A DNA stretch of 64,000 nucleotides from Tritrichomonas musculus (Eukaryota; Parabasalia; Tritrichomonadida; Tritrichomonadidae), in the NCBI GenBank assembly GCA_039105265.1, contig JAPFFF010000037.1, positions 372,001-436,000 on the forward strand. Direction: 5' to 3'. Shown piece by piece: positions 52,670 through 61,982 of this stretch (its first letter is position 1; each line of letters starts with the position of its first letter). The notes below the pieces were generated by a model. It was not told the DNA's origin. It worked only from the letters and a program-made list of their open reading frames with translations, and searched no databases. The translations under genes were made by a program, and so were the position numbers.

Positions 52670-52910
52670 TCATGAATATGCTTTATTTTATCAAGTTCTC
52701 TTTTTTTATCATTTTTAATTCACTCAAAAAAGACATTATAGGTTAATTTTTTATCAAATTAGATTTTAGAAAAAAAAAATTCATATTTATTGTTTGTATA
52801 CTAATACAGTTTATTTTTGAAAATTAAAAACAAACATACAATTATTATATTATATAAAATTTATATAATATTAGTATAGCATGTTATACACACAAAATAA
52901 TAAATGCAAA

Positions 52911-53855
52911 TTATGCTGTTCTTGGTGTATTCATACCAGCATTATTCAATGAAAGAAGTTCATGAACAAATTCAACGAAAACTTCGTCAGAAACTTGATC
53001 AAGTGGCGCTTTCCGTAGTTTTTCGAGATTCATTTTTGCAGCTATTTCTTTAACATTTGATTCAGAAAGAAGATATTTGTATGATTGAACAACATTTTTG
53101 GATAAACGAACGTTGAAATTAGCAGCGAGGTAATTTAATACAATATTTAATACACTCAATACTGTTTCAAGTCTTTCATTATTTGCACAAACATAATTTC
53201 TTCCTTCTTGATCACTAAGAATTTTCTGTACTATGAATGCTGCAACGATTCGACTCATTAGTTGACCAAACTTTAAAATTCTGAGACAAAGAGGAACAAA
53301 TTCATTCTGTAATAAATACTTTATAATTTCTGATTGTTCTGCTTTAACGAGACTGCCTAATATTCCTAAAGAAGTTAATTTGAAACATTCGCATTCATGA
53401 CTTTGATTTGTTGTGTGCAAAAATGGAAACAAATACATTGGAATATTTGCTTTAATAAATTTTAATCTTGTTTGATCATTACCTGCGACGCATTGTAAAA
53501 GTGCAAGAACATGGCAAACACGAGTTGCTAAACGCACGTTTAAAGAAAGGTGAGCATTATTGGACCCAGTGGAAGTTGCCATAAGATGCGGATAAATACT
53601 TAATATTTCATATAAAAGGGCTGTGATTGTACCTGGACTTTCCCAAAGAAGAACAGCTAATTCAGGAATAGACTCACGTTGTGCACTTAAAGTGTGAAGT
53701 GCTTCAGCGCGATCACTTGGAGACATTGTTAATTTTTTCACATTATTTATTACTTCTGATTGGCGGTATTGATTTTGTTGAAAACCTTGATTTTGATATG
53801 GCGGTATAAATTGCATTTGAGTACCAGCTGACCATTGAGGAGAAGTCGCTCTCAT
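52911..53855 (-). CDS. CNOT9: CNOT9/CAF40/Rcd1, CCR4-NOT subunit
   Basis: The start is taken at the ATG at 53855 (MRATSPQWSAGTQMQF), giving 314 residues. An in-frame ATG at 53915 would add 20 residues, but a TTCATC initiator-like motif lies between the two, favouring the downstream one. After a Gln/Tyr/Asn-rich N-terminus of about 40 residues comes the armadillo-fold core, extremely conserved. Landmarks are RESIPELAVLLWESPGTITA, YEILSIYPHL, RVCHVLALLQCVAG, IPMYLFPFLHTTNQS, FKLTSLGILGSLVK, FVPLCLRILKFG and FIVQKILSDQEG. It is the CCR4-NOT module that binds CNOT1 and W-containing silencing proteins, promoting mRNA deadenylation and decay. Insertions are limited to a Ser/Thr/Gly/Asn loop (MATSTGSNNAH) after the YPHL helix. 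Confidence 0.97.
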   Translation of the reverse strand: MRATSPQWSAGTQMQFIPPYQNQGFQQNQYRQSEVINNVKKLTMSPSDRAEALHTLSAQRESIPELAVLLWESPGTITALLYEILSIYPHLMATSTGSNNAHLSLNVRLATRVCHVLALLQCVAGNDQTRLKFIKANIPMYLFPFLHTTNQSHECECFKLTSLGILGSLVKAEQSEIIKYLLQNEFVPLCLRILKFGQLMSRIVAAFIVQKILSDQEGRNYVCANNERLETVLSVLNIVLNYLAANFNVRLSKNVVQSYKYLLSESNVKEIAAKMNLEKLRKAPLDQVSDEVFVEFVHELLSLNNAGMNTPRTA

Positions 53856-54904
53856 CGTGCTTTGAAGATTGAATTTAAACTCGCAATTTGAGATGAAGAA
53901 TTCAATCAAAAACATAGACGTTGAGAATTTGCAAAAAGACACAAAAACATATTACTCTAGATTCATTTAGTTATTTCAACATTCATAAAATTTCTATTAT
54001 AAAATAGTTGAATACCAAAATCTTTTTTTTGAGTAATTCAATCAAGATATATTGTATTTATAAGATTTTTTTTTGGATTATATTTTGGTTCTTGATGTAT
54101 TTTAGTTTATAAATTCTATAAATCATAATTTTTTTTATCTAAGAATTATTAAACAAAGGAAAAACTATAAAAGAAATTTCTAAATAATTCATAGAAATAT
54201 TCTCATTCAAAAACAGGTACGTTTAAATCTTTCAATTAGTATTGAAATAATGTTTTTTAAAGTACAGTGAGGATCTTATTATTTATTAAATTTAGCACTA
54301 GAATTATTGGATTTCTCATATAATAGTAATAATTATACAAAAATTATAATATGATTTCAATATGTTATTTTTTTAAATCAATATTTTTTATATTTTTTTA
54401 AATTGAGGAAAATAAAAAATAGAATAGAGTATTCAAATATTCAATATTTTACAAATCATAAAAATAATTTATTCATTTTTTGGATATTAAACAATGTTTT
54501 TAACTCGCCAACTTTATTTATATCAAATATATTCATTAAATAAAAGTTTTTATTAATATAATAAAGAAATACCAAATAAAAAATTGTGTTTAAAATATTT
54601 GATTAGAAATTTTGGTTCATTACACTAATATAACTCGACTAATCAATCCATGTTCGTATATTTGAAATGAAAAATCTATCGTTTCATTTATAATGCTTTT
54701 TAAATTTTAAGATATAATTACTTGTTCTATATAAAAAGATTTTTAAATAAAAAACAGATAAAAAATAATTTATCATAAGATAATATTTTAAATTATGCAA
54801 AAATCATAATTTTAATTTATTGTTTTTCAAGATACAATTGAATAAAAAACTTAAATATAATTGTATTGATATTTGTTAACAAACATAAAAAGTTACAAAA
54901 TGAG
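53856..54904. other. Intergenic between divergent genes
   Basis: About 1 kb of A/T-rich DNA. The first 90 bases include the likely CNOT9 promoter (an initiator-like TTCATC about 40 bases upstream of 53855). No gene or repeat of note in the rest. Confidence 0.45.
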
Positions 54905-56212
54905 ATGCTGAATTCTTTTAGTTGCTTCCCAAATTATCAAAACCCTTTTCTATCACCTAATATACCACTTAAAAAGGTAACAATAACCAATGAAACCAGT
55001 TTAAGTGACTTACTTAAAGATACATCAATTGTTCAAATTTATAGAACAAATTGTATTTTATTGAACAATTTTTTTATTGCACACGTAGAAGAATTAATGA
55101 TGGCAGCTTTTAAAGATGATGATTCAGTTACTACTACTTCTGCATATAGGATTCTTTCCATTCCTTACTATTATCTTATTTCAGCATTAATAACTAAGGC
55201 ACATTTTGGAAACTATGCAACCAATTTGTTAAATCAAACTAATATTTCTGATCGTCTTATTAATCGTATTTGTACAATTACGCGTTCAATATTTTGTTGC
55301 TGTGATATCAATTCTTGTAAAGTTTGCAATTACTTAGCAGTCATTTTTAATTATAGCTATAGTTCAAGTGTATTCGATCTTTTTGCTACTGTTTTTTCGA
55401 TTAAAGATGAAATTGAGAGCATTCAGAATTGGATGATTGACAATGGAATTATCGAATTTATTGAACATAAAATAAAATTATTATTAAATACCTCAAAGAT
55501 CGAAGGATTCTCCAAAGAATTTGAAGCTCTCATAAACTTATTTCGACTTCTATCAATAATATTTAAAAACATACCCAAATCAACGGAAAAAAGCAAACTA
55601 TACACTTTATTTGATAAATTACCAACCAATCTTCCAAATCTCCTTTATAATTTTATTTGGGAGACATTGAATGCAGTTTTTTCCAAGAACAATTTTCTTA
55701 AATTAATTAAATTTACAAATGAAGCCCGCGATATTTTAATTTCACCAACAAAACATATCTACCGGTATCATTCCGAATCTGTCTCTTTTTTAACAAAATA
55801 CGTTAACTTTAGAAGCGATTTGATTGATACAGAACTTATCAAATCAATTCTTGGTCTTTTTCTTCAATTTAGCCATTGCTCTTTTTTTATGACTGAAGCA
55901 CAGCGCTTCTTTATTGAAGCAAGCCGTGTTGATGTACTACTTTGTCGTATTGTCAAGTACGTCGTGCCAGTTCTTATCGTTGAAGCAACAATGACTGATC
56001 ACAATCTTGTTCCTTATTTTTCTTTTTCAATTCTAGAAAATTTGATGAAAATTTCATCTGCTAAAGAGATAATTCTAAATCTTGACAACGGAAAAGAATT
56101 CATAGAAGAAATCCTTCCAGCTTATATTAAAAAGAGAGACTCTGGATATGGTGGGATATCTAATTCAAATTCTTTATGGTCAATTTTATCTTCTCCTTTA
56201 TCAATATTTTAA
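54905..56212 (+). CDS. Helical-repeat (armadillo-like) hypothetical protein, 435 residues
   Basis: The start is the ATG at 54905; an upstream TTG frame extension is discounted, and a second ATG at 54900 is out of frame. The whole protein appears alpha-helical with short helix pairs (YLAVIFNYSYSSSVFDLFAT; LINLFRLLSIIFKNIPKST; SILGLFLQFSHCSFFMTEAQ), as in armadillo/HEAT solenoids. The last 20 residues are Ser/Gly/Asn-rich. There is no signal peptide or catalytic motif. Trichomonads encode many such solenoid proteins without clear orthologues, and the gene at 56911 is similar in style (about 500 residues, helical, starting with a Phe/Asn/Pro-rich segment). Likely a protein-interaction scaffold. 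Confidence 0.75.
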   Translation: MLNSFSCFPNYQNPFLSPNIPLKKVTITNETSLSDLLKDTSIVQIYRTNCILLNNFFIAHVEELMMAAFKDDDSVTTTSAYRILSIPYYYLISALITKAHFGNYATNLLNQTNISDRLINRICTITRSIFCCCDINSCKVCNYLAVIFNYSYSSSVFDLFATVFSIKDEIESIQNWMIDNGIIEFIEHKIKLLLNTSKIEGFSKEFEALINLFRLLSIIFKNIPKSTEKSKLYTLFDKLPTNLPNLLYNFIWETLNAVFSKNNFLKLIKFTNEARDILISPTKHIYRYHSESVSFLTKYVNFRSDLIDTELIKSILGLFLQFSHCSFFMTEAQRFFIEASRVDVLLCRIVKYVVPVLIVEATMTDHNLVPYFSFSILENLMKISSAKEIILNLDNGKEFIEEILPAYIKKRDSGYGGISNSNSLWSILSSPLSIF

Positions 56213-56450
56213 ATACCATGTTATTATTCATGATTTCAAGATTAGCATTAGTTTTGAATTTTATCTAATTAATCTTGAAATTTGTATCAAAATGATGCAA
56301 ACACAAAAGTGAATCACGAAAACAAAACGTTAAATATTTGTATATAAAACTTGCAGAATTTCAAGTCAAATTTATTTATATTGAAGAAGGCAAAAATAGA
56401 TATTTGAATAAAAAAAAAATAAACAGAACAATGATTGAATTAATAGTAAT

Positions 56451-56762
56451 TCATTTGAACACATTATTCCAAGCGTTACTAAATTCGCGTGAAATTTCAC
56501 TTGATGCTTTTGTGATAGTATTTCCAATGCTACTAATAGCTCCTAAAATACCATTACTACTTTGTTGCTTTTTTGGTGGTTCTTTATTTTCTACTTGTTT
56601 AGGAATATCTGCATATACAAGAATATGTTCTCCTTTTTGCGTTACATATGGCATAAGAACAGGCTGACCAGCAGCTATATAAACTGTTTGCCCAGTTGTT
56701 GGATCAATACGGGGTTGCGCTATGTATCCATATATTGGAGGAATAGGATTAGGGTTTGTCAT
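56451..56762 (-). CDS. Small hypothetical protein, 103 residues
   Basis: The start at 56762 is the only ATG before a well-defined frame. The N-terminus is Pro/Tyr/Gly-rich (NPNPIPPIYGYIAQPRIDPT, then TGQTVYIAAGQPVLMPYV) and probably beta or disordered. A Lys/Pro/Gln linker (KEPPKKQQSSNG) leads to a C-terminal amphipathic segment (ILGAISSIGNTITKASSEIS) that could bind membranes. No Cys and no transmembrane helix. It lies only 148 bases from the divergent gene at 56911 and 238 bases from the convergent end of 56212, so it sits neatly between two solenoid genes. Family unknown. Frame integrity and a composition unlike random A/T frames support a real gene. Confidence 0.7.
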   Translation of the reverse strand: MTNPNPIPPIYGYIAQPRIDPTTGQTVYIAAGQPVLMPYVTQKGEHILVYADIPKQVENKEPPKKQQSSNGILGAISSIGNTITKASSEISREFSNAWNNVFK

Positions 56763-56910
56763 GATATTTAAATAAAAGTATTTTATAAAATTTTAAAAAA
56801 CCTTCGGTACATTTTTTTCTGAGAAATTGTTATACAAAGAATTGTATACTTAATTATTAGACAAACTTTTTGTCAAAGATCATTCAAATATTGATCAGAT
56901 TTTAATATTT

Positions 56911-58455
56911 ATGTTTTATAAAGAAGAAGAACATACTCTTTTTAAAAATCCAGAAGAGCAAGCTATTAATAAAGAGGAAGATAATTTTGTACAAATTTTT
57001 TTATATAGGTTTGAAGAAGTTAACAAACTATATCTTGCAGATTATTCAGCATTTAAAGAAGAATATAAGAATATGATAGAAGGATATTCTAACATAAAAA
57101 TACCATTCAGTCCACAATTTATTCAAGTCATTGATTTTTTATTAGATAAATATAATCGATCTCAACAAAATCCATTTTATGCAGAATATAGTTTACAAAT
57201 GCTTTACTACTTCGCACGTTCAGATATTCGTTTTTGTGAGATAATTGCAGAGAGAGGGTTCGTCGAATTTTCCAAAAAATGGGTTCCACAAGCATTTTCA
57301 GTGCTCTTTCCAACTGAAATCCGAATTTTTAATTTAATTATTTCTAACAAAGAAACATCTAAATATTTTGATAATTATAACATTTGCCCACTTTTAGAAA
57401 ATTCGAAAAAACATCAACTTCGTCGAAGCTGTGATGACGTTTACGTTTTTATTTCACAATTTCTTCAATCGAAAAGCGTTACTAATGAATCAGTATTAGG
57501 GATTTTGGAGCTATTCTGTGAAATCAAAAAACATAATGATTATTCTATTATTGAAAAAATTGAATGGTCCAATATTTTAAACTGCCTGGTAAAAACTAAA
57601 TACTTTAAACCGGAACTATTTTTTGAAGGCTCTCTTCTTGACTTTTACAATGATTTTTTGAAAAATCCTTTTCATTTGGTATATATTGGCGAATTCTATT
57701 CTACATTCATATTGAGATACCCAAAATATAGAAATAAACTTAATTTTGATTTTTATAGCTATATCAAATTATTAAACAAAGAATATTTTTTATCAATAGA
57801 AAAAGCAGATTACATATACTTATTTCAAACCAAGTTTAACATGGAATTTAATACAGAAGAAGAAGAAATGATCGATTTTTTGAATACCATATATAATGAT
57901 ATCAAAATAGTCATTTATAATACTCTTGCATTTTATTTATTTATATATAACACGAATCAGAAAAAAGAATTGGAGGCAAATGATTATTCAAATATAAAAA
58001 TATTTGATTTTGATAATTTTATACAACATATTCCAGAAGATGTCCAGAATGAAATTATGAAACAGGTTTGTAATGACTATGAAGAAGGTAATTGGGGAGT
58101 GAAAGTTAATTCACTTTATTTCTTATCTGCCTTGGCCAATTGTAGGCCTGATATTATATTAAAAAAGATGAATATCATAGAATACATTAATTTATATAAC
58201 GATTTTATCGAAGAATTAATCAAAAAAAACTCAGTCGAAATATTTTTATATTCAATTTTTGCCATTACCAGATGCTTATATTCAAATCCAAACTATTTAG
58301 CTATTTTACATGAAATAAGCGAAACCGAAACATTACAAAGTTTACGTGATTTTATTTTTAATCCTGAATTATGTCAAGATTGCAACAAACTAACACTTGA
58401 TCTTATTATTGAAGTTTTAAACACTTTTTCTAGCGATAAAGGAAGTAATGCTTGA
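56911..58455 (+). CDS. Helical-repeat (armadillo-like) hypothetical protein, 514 residues
   Basis: The ATG at 56911 is preceded by a TCATTC motif 25 bases upstream. The product is an all-helical solenoid of about 500 residues with an acidic N-terminus (EEEHTLFKNPEEQAINKEED). Helix pairs include QFIQVIDFLLDKYNRSQQNP and YSLQMLYYFARSDIRFCEII, later WGVKVNSLYFLSALANCRPD, and a C-terminal LILEVLNTFSS-like helix. This style (a helical array of about 500 residues, FxxII(A)E(R)G(F)V(E) motif) fits an expanded family of trichomonad armadillo-like proteins, probably related at a distance to the protein encoded at 54905. There is no enzyme motif. A structural adaptor role is the most one can infer. Confidence 0.8.
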   Translation: MFYKEEEHTLFKNPEEQAINKEEDNFVQIFLYRFEEVNKLYLADYSAFKEEYKNMIEGYSNIKIPFSPQFIQVIDFLLDKYNRSQQNPFYAEYSLQMLYYFARSDIRFCEIIAERGFVEFSKKWVPQAFSVLFPTEIRIFNLIISNKETSKYFDNYNICPLLENSKKHQLRRSCDDVYVFISQFLQSKSVTNESVLGILELFCEIKKHNDYSIIEKIEWSNILNCLVKTKYFKPELFFEGSLLDFYNDFLKNPFHLVYIGEFYSTFILRYPKYRNKLNFDFYSYIKLLNKEYFLSIEKADYIYLFQTKFNMEFNTEEEEMIDFLNTIYNDIKIVIYNTLAFYLFIYNTNQKKELEANDYSNIKIFDFDNFIQHIPEDVQNEIMKQVCNDYEEGNWGVKVNSLYFLSALANCRPDIILKKMNIIEYINLYNDFIEELIKKNSVEIFLYSIFAITRCLYSNPNYLAILHEISETETLQSLRDFIFNPELCQDCNKLTLDLIIEVLNTFSSDKGSNA

Positions 58456-59042
58456 AAATACAATTTCAATTTTGACTATATTTGAAAATCTAATCGAAAT
58501 TTTGAATTAGCACGTTATTTTTTATCCTTATTATTTTATGATAGGGAAAAAAGGGGTATTTTTAGAAAATTTTGCTGTTCTTGATAATGCACATTATGAT
58601 TGACATTTGTTCCAACGTTGTGTATCGATCCTATCAGTAAATGGCTACTTTTTTGGTAAAATATCGATTTTATCGATTTTAACAGTCGGTAAAAGTACAT
58701 ATCAATACAAAACCGAAGTATCGATATTTTATCGATGATAAAAAAGTGGAAATTTTATATCGGATAAGCTTTTTTGAGATATATTTAAATGATATATTTT
58801 AGTCATTACATTAGTAATAAATCAAATTGAACTTTTTTTACAAATTTGATGTTATTTATAAATTGTAATTTTTCAACATATCCTATTTTTTTGTGTAACG
58901 AAGCACTTTTTAATAGATATTTTGATTTTTTCTTGTATTGATAAAAAATACCCAGCAAAAATATATCTAGTTAAGATGAAATTTGTTCGTTTTTTCCTTT
59001 TGGTTAATATTTGAGAGTTAACATATATAGTGACATTATTCA
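58456..59042. other. Intergenic with an ATCGAT-rich inverted repeat
   Basis: Contains the cluster described at 58624-58747. Otherwise A/T-rich, ending in the TVP23 promoter. A 70-codon minus frame at 58873-59085 overlaps the TVP23 start and is rejected. Confidence 0.5.
58624..58747. repeat. Cluster of five ATCGAT sites in an imperfect inverted repeat
   Basis: ATCGAT occurs at 58624, 58663, 58672, 58720 and 58731. An arm ACTTTTTTGGTAAAATATCG (from 58648) pairs with the complement of the segment ending GATAAAAAAGTGG at 58748, with a six-base gap. Possibly a decayed short element end or a protein-binding cluster upstream of TVP23. Confidence 0.6.
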
Positions 59043-59921
59043 ATGGAAGTTTCTCCTGCTCTATCAAATCTTGAAAATGAAACACTTATTGAAAACCATT
59101 TAATAAATTCAAATGCAATTGCATCTTCGCCTTCAGGACGCTATTGGCTTATTTATCATTTAACAGTTCGACTTTCACCTTTATTTTTATATTTCTTTTC
59201 TGTTTTTGTTTTTAATTCTATTCCTACTTTTAAAATATTAATTGTAACATTTTCAGTTCTATGCGAATTTTGGTTAACAAAAAATAAAGAAGGTCTCGAA
59301 TTAGTTGGCCTCAGGTGGTCTCACGAGATTTCAGAAGTTGGAGGTGAACCGAAATGGATTTTTTATGCGCGACCTGATCCTTATGTTCCAGACATATCGA
59401 AACTTCGTTGCTTTTGGACAGCTATGTATGCTCTTTCTATCGCATGGTCTATTATTTCATTACTTTCAATGCTAACCCCTGATTTCCGATGGTCTGACGC
59501 ATTTTTGGCATTCATTGCTACAGGTGCTGAATATATTAACTTATTTTGTTTCCTTAAATGCAACCAAAAATCATCTGAGCAAGCAGATGGAATTGCACGA
59601 AATGTGATGCTTGGCGATGCCTTTGACAGTGACAATCTTGAACCTGAACCAGAGCCAGAACCAGAAGCTGATGAAAAAATGAACAACAATCCTCCATCAC
59701 TAATCCATACCGAAATATCTGTTGAGAAAAAACGACGAGAACTAGAAAATCCTAGATTGACTTTACCATTGAAAACAAGTAATAAAGCAAATCAAACCAA
59801 CGAGCAATCAAATGAGACAGATAACATATCTCAAAATAACGATGAAGGATATAATGATAATCATCTTTCCACAACTGGAAATGATGCTGAAGGCAAATTT
59901 GATATACACCCTGATAATTAA
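59043..59921 (+). CDS. TVP23: TVP23/FAM18 Golgi membrane protein with acidic tail
   Basis: 292 residues; residues about 30-185 are a clear TVP23 domain with four membrane segments. Diagnostic matches to TVP23B are CEFWLTKNKEGLELVGLRWS (animal [20 protein letters not shown]), WIFYARPD (WVFESRK) and IFW/CFW after it. The final IATGAEYINLFCFLKCNQKS matches VLQGANLYGYIRCK. TVP23 proteins reside in the trans-Golgi and late Golgi and support vesicle trafficking. Unusual here is a C-terminal extension of about 100 residues, starting with alternating EP dipeptides (about 200-208), then Asn/Asp/Gln-rich and ending acidic; animal members stop soon after the last membrane helix. It lies codirectional with MED20, 181 bases upstream of it. 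Confidence 0.92.
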   Translation: MEVSPALSNLENETLIENHLINSNAIASSPSGRYWLIYHLTVRLSPLFLYFFSVFVFNSIPTFKILIVTFSVLCEFWLTKNKEGLELVGLRWSHEISEVGGEPKWIFYARPDPYVPDISKLRCFWTAMYALSIAWSIISLLSMLTPDFRWSDAFLAFIATGAEYINLFCFLKCNQKSSEQADGIARNVMLGDAFDSDNLEPEPEPEPEADEKMNNNPPSLIHTEISVEKKRRELENPRLTLPLKTSNKANQTNEQSNETDNISQNNDEGYNDNHLSTTGNDAEGKFDIHPDN

Positions 59922-60080
59922 CTTTATATGAATAATTAATTATCTTAGTAATAATTTCGTATTGTTTTTCTAATATTTTGTTTATAAATCATCATTTTTT
60001 TTTAAGTATGTATTTTTTACTGCTTTGAGCAATCTACTTTTATAAAAAAATTTTGTTTAGAAAATTGAAAGAACATTGAA

Positions 60081-60088
60081 TCATATAT
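60081..60088 (+). promoter_or_regulatory. Initiator-like element of the MED20 gene
   Basis: TCATATAT about 15 bases upstream of the ATG at 60103. Fits the trichomonad initiator TCA(T)(A)(T). Confidence 0.4.
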
Positions 60089-60102
60089 AAAGAATTAATT
60101 AA

Positions 60103-60696
60103 ATGGGAATTCGTGCAATTGGATTTTTACCAATTAAAGATACGAGCACTTTTTTAAACAAGTTTCGTGAAGGACTTTTTACATTGGGATCTTTTGGTTT
60201 TGATACATGGATATGCCAAATGGATAAATATACATCAAATAATTCAAATAACAATAACAATAATTCTCCTATTGATGCAGAAGTCAAACTTATTACATTT
60301 AGCGATACAAATGAAGTTATTGTTGGCTATGCAAACGGAATTTTAATATCTGATTCATCAATTAATGGATTTTTACACGATGTTGGCTTATTAAAAAAAA
60401 TGCGAATTTGTCGAATAGAAGGTGCAATGGCGCAACTTGGCGATTTCAAGGTTCGTTATGGAACTGTTCACAGCCAATCTGCAGTTGGAATATTATTTGA
60501 TATAGAATATTTACCAGCAAGCTTACTGACAGCTAACTTTAAACCACTTTTTGATAGTGTTATAAATATGATGATAGAATCAAGCCAAGCACAGATTGAA
60601 CTAATTTTACCTCCAGAAGAACCAAATACCGAATTTACTTTTAATCATCTTGGCCAATTATATTTCAAAATCAAAGATAGTTTTGTTTCGGCATAG
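60103..60696 (+). CDS. MED20: Mediator complex subunit 20
   Basis: 197 residues, near the usual 210. It starts MGIRAIGFLPI like animal MED20 (MGVTCVSQMPV). Later landmarks align well: KLITFSDTNEVIVGYANGIL with LMYVMHNSEYPLSCFALFENG; CRIEGAMAQLGDFKVRYGTV with [21 protein letters not shown]; and GILFDIEYLPASLLTANFKP with GISVEVEYGPCVVASDCW. MED20 pairs with MED18 in the Mediator head and contacts RNA polymerase II. An Asn-rich insert (NNSNNNNNN near residue 46-54) replaces a loop. The frame is short and complete, with no signal or membrane part. It converges on RIB43A with only 134 bases between stops. Confidence 0.85.
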   Translation: MGIRAIGFLPIKDTSTFLNKFREGLFTLGSFGFDTWICQMDKYTSNNSNNNNNNSPIDAEVKLITFSDTNEVIVGYANGILISDSSINGFLHDVGLLKKMRICRIEGAMAQLGDFKVRYGTVHSQSAVGILFDIEYLPASLLTANFKPLFDSVINMMIESSQAQIELILPPEEPNTEFTFNHLGQLYFKIKDSFVSA

Positions 60697-60830
60697 GATT
60701 ATATTTTGAATATATTTTCATAATACAAATTTAGAATAATTTCACCATTTTTTCAAATTAATCAATAAAAATTACTATATTAATTTAAAATGTAGATCAA
60801 CTTTATTTTAAATACATATAATGAAACTAA

Positions 60831-61982
60831 TTAACGAACATCATTTCCCCATGAATTATAGAAATAATCGTCTGGAATGTTTTGCCCATAAACCACTTTA
60901 TTTAAATATTTTTCTCGTCTTTTAAATTCTTCTTCTTGTTTTAATTGCGTCTGATATAGTGCAGCTTGCTCTTGTTGCTTTCTTCGAAGCCATTGAGCTT
61001 CATTTTTATCTCCTTCTGATTTCAAGTACTCCGAATACTCATACCATTGTCTTTCACGCCTAGCTTCTTCTTGCCTTCTTTTTTCGTTATCAGCCATTTG
61101 ATTGGCTTGCTCATTGATAATTTGCTTTTGATCTTCTACAGTCATTCCTCTGTAATCCATTGGTGCACATTGGCCTCTTTGAGGCATAGCTTCTGATATA
61201 ATTCTTGTTCTTTCAGTATTGATAATTTCAGCTTCGTTTTGTCTTTGTTCAAATGCTCTTTGATCCGCTTCGTTCTGCTTTTTTTCTTGAGCCATTCTAA
61301 TATTATCATTAGCTATTTCCCTTCTTATTGATGATTTTGCATATTCATCTCTTTCAGCAATTTCGTTTAATCGTTTTTGTGTTTCGAGTTCAACAAGTTG
61401 GTTATTTAAATCTTCCATCTGATCTCTTCTTTTATAGGCTGCCTTTTCCTCCATTTGGGTTTGATACCACTCATTTCTTTGTCTTGCTTGCGCTTTTAAT
61501 CTCTCTGATACTTGCAAATCTTCTCCATCAAATATTTGTCCTGATGAGACTCCTAAGGTTGGATCATAATCTCCGACACGAGCTGGCCTTGAAACCTTTA
61601 ATAAATCAGGTCTCCAGATATCGTATTCACGGCACTGATCAGGGCGCTGTCTTGAATTTCGATACCTATCTTGATCGCATGCCATTTTATATCGTAGCTG
61701 CCTTTCTTTTTCCATATTTTGCATAATCAAATCTTGTTGTATCAGAGTTTGATTATCAAAGGCATCATTTCGTGCTTTTTCTCTTGATGCCAGTTCCCTC
61801 TTTTCTTGGACTTGTGCGTTTAGCGCATCAACGTCAATTCCGATCTTTCTGGTTTTTGGATCTAATATTACTGGCTTTATGTTTTCTCGTCTTGATCTCA
61901 TTGTTGCAGAACGGACCATATCTTTATCTTCTGGAGAGAGCCAGGAGTTTCTGTCTAGATCTTGATTAGTAACTGTCCTCAT
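60831..61982 (-). CDS. RIB43A: RIB43A (protofilament-ribbon microtubule inner protein)
   Basis: 383 residues, the standard size of RIB43A/RIBC proteins. It is nearly all charged coiled coil. Diagnostic stretches are KIGIDVDALNAQVQEKRELA followed by SREKARNDAFD at about 47-75, repeated QRRN/RQRNEWY motifs, a central MEDLNNQLVELETQKRLNEI, and the conserved C-terminal DDYFYNSWGNDVR corresponding to the D-x-FY-x-x-FG-T-S-x-R end of family members. It lies inside the A-tubule wall of flagellar doublets near the ribbon. The short Met-initiated N-terminus (MRTVTNQDL) is similar to other protist members. It lies divergent from a second coiled-coil gene at 62733, separated by 750 bases. Confidence 0.93.
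   Translation of the reverse strand: MRTVTNQDLDRNSWLSPEDKDMVRSATMRSRRENIKPVILDPKTRKIGIDVDALNAQVQEKRELASREKARNDAFDNQTLIQQDLIMQNMEKERQLRYKMACDQDRYRNSRQRPDQCREYDIWRPDLLKVSRPARVGDYDPTLGVSSGQIFDGEDLQVSERLKAQARQRNEWYQTQMEEKAAYKRRDQMEDLNNQLVELETQKRLNEIAERDEYAKSSIRREIANDNIRMAQEKKQNEADQRAFEQRQNEAEIINTERTRIISEAMPQRGQCAPMDYRGMTVEDQKQIINEQANQMADNEKRRQEEARRERQWYEYSEYLKSEGDKNEAQWLRRKQQEQAALYQTQLKQEEEFKRREKYLNKVVYGQNIPDDYFYNSWGNDVR

Noticed and set aside
53856-53942. Longer N-terminus for CNOT9
   Set aside because: It begins with GTG. The in-frame ATG at 53915 precedes an initiator-like motif, so the ATG at 53855 fits better.
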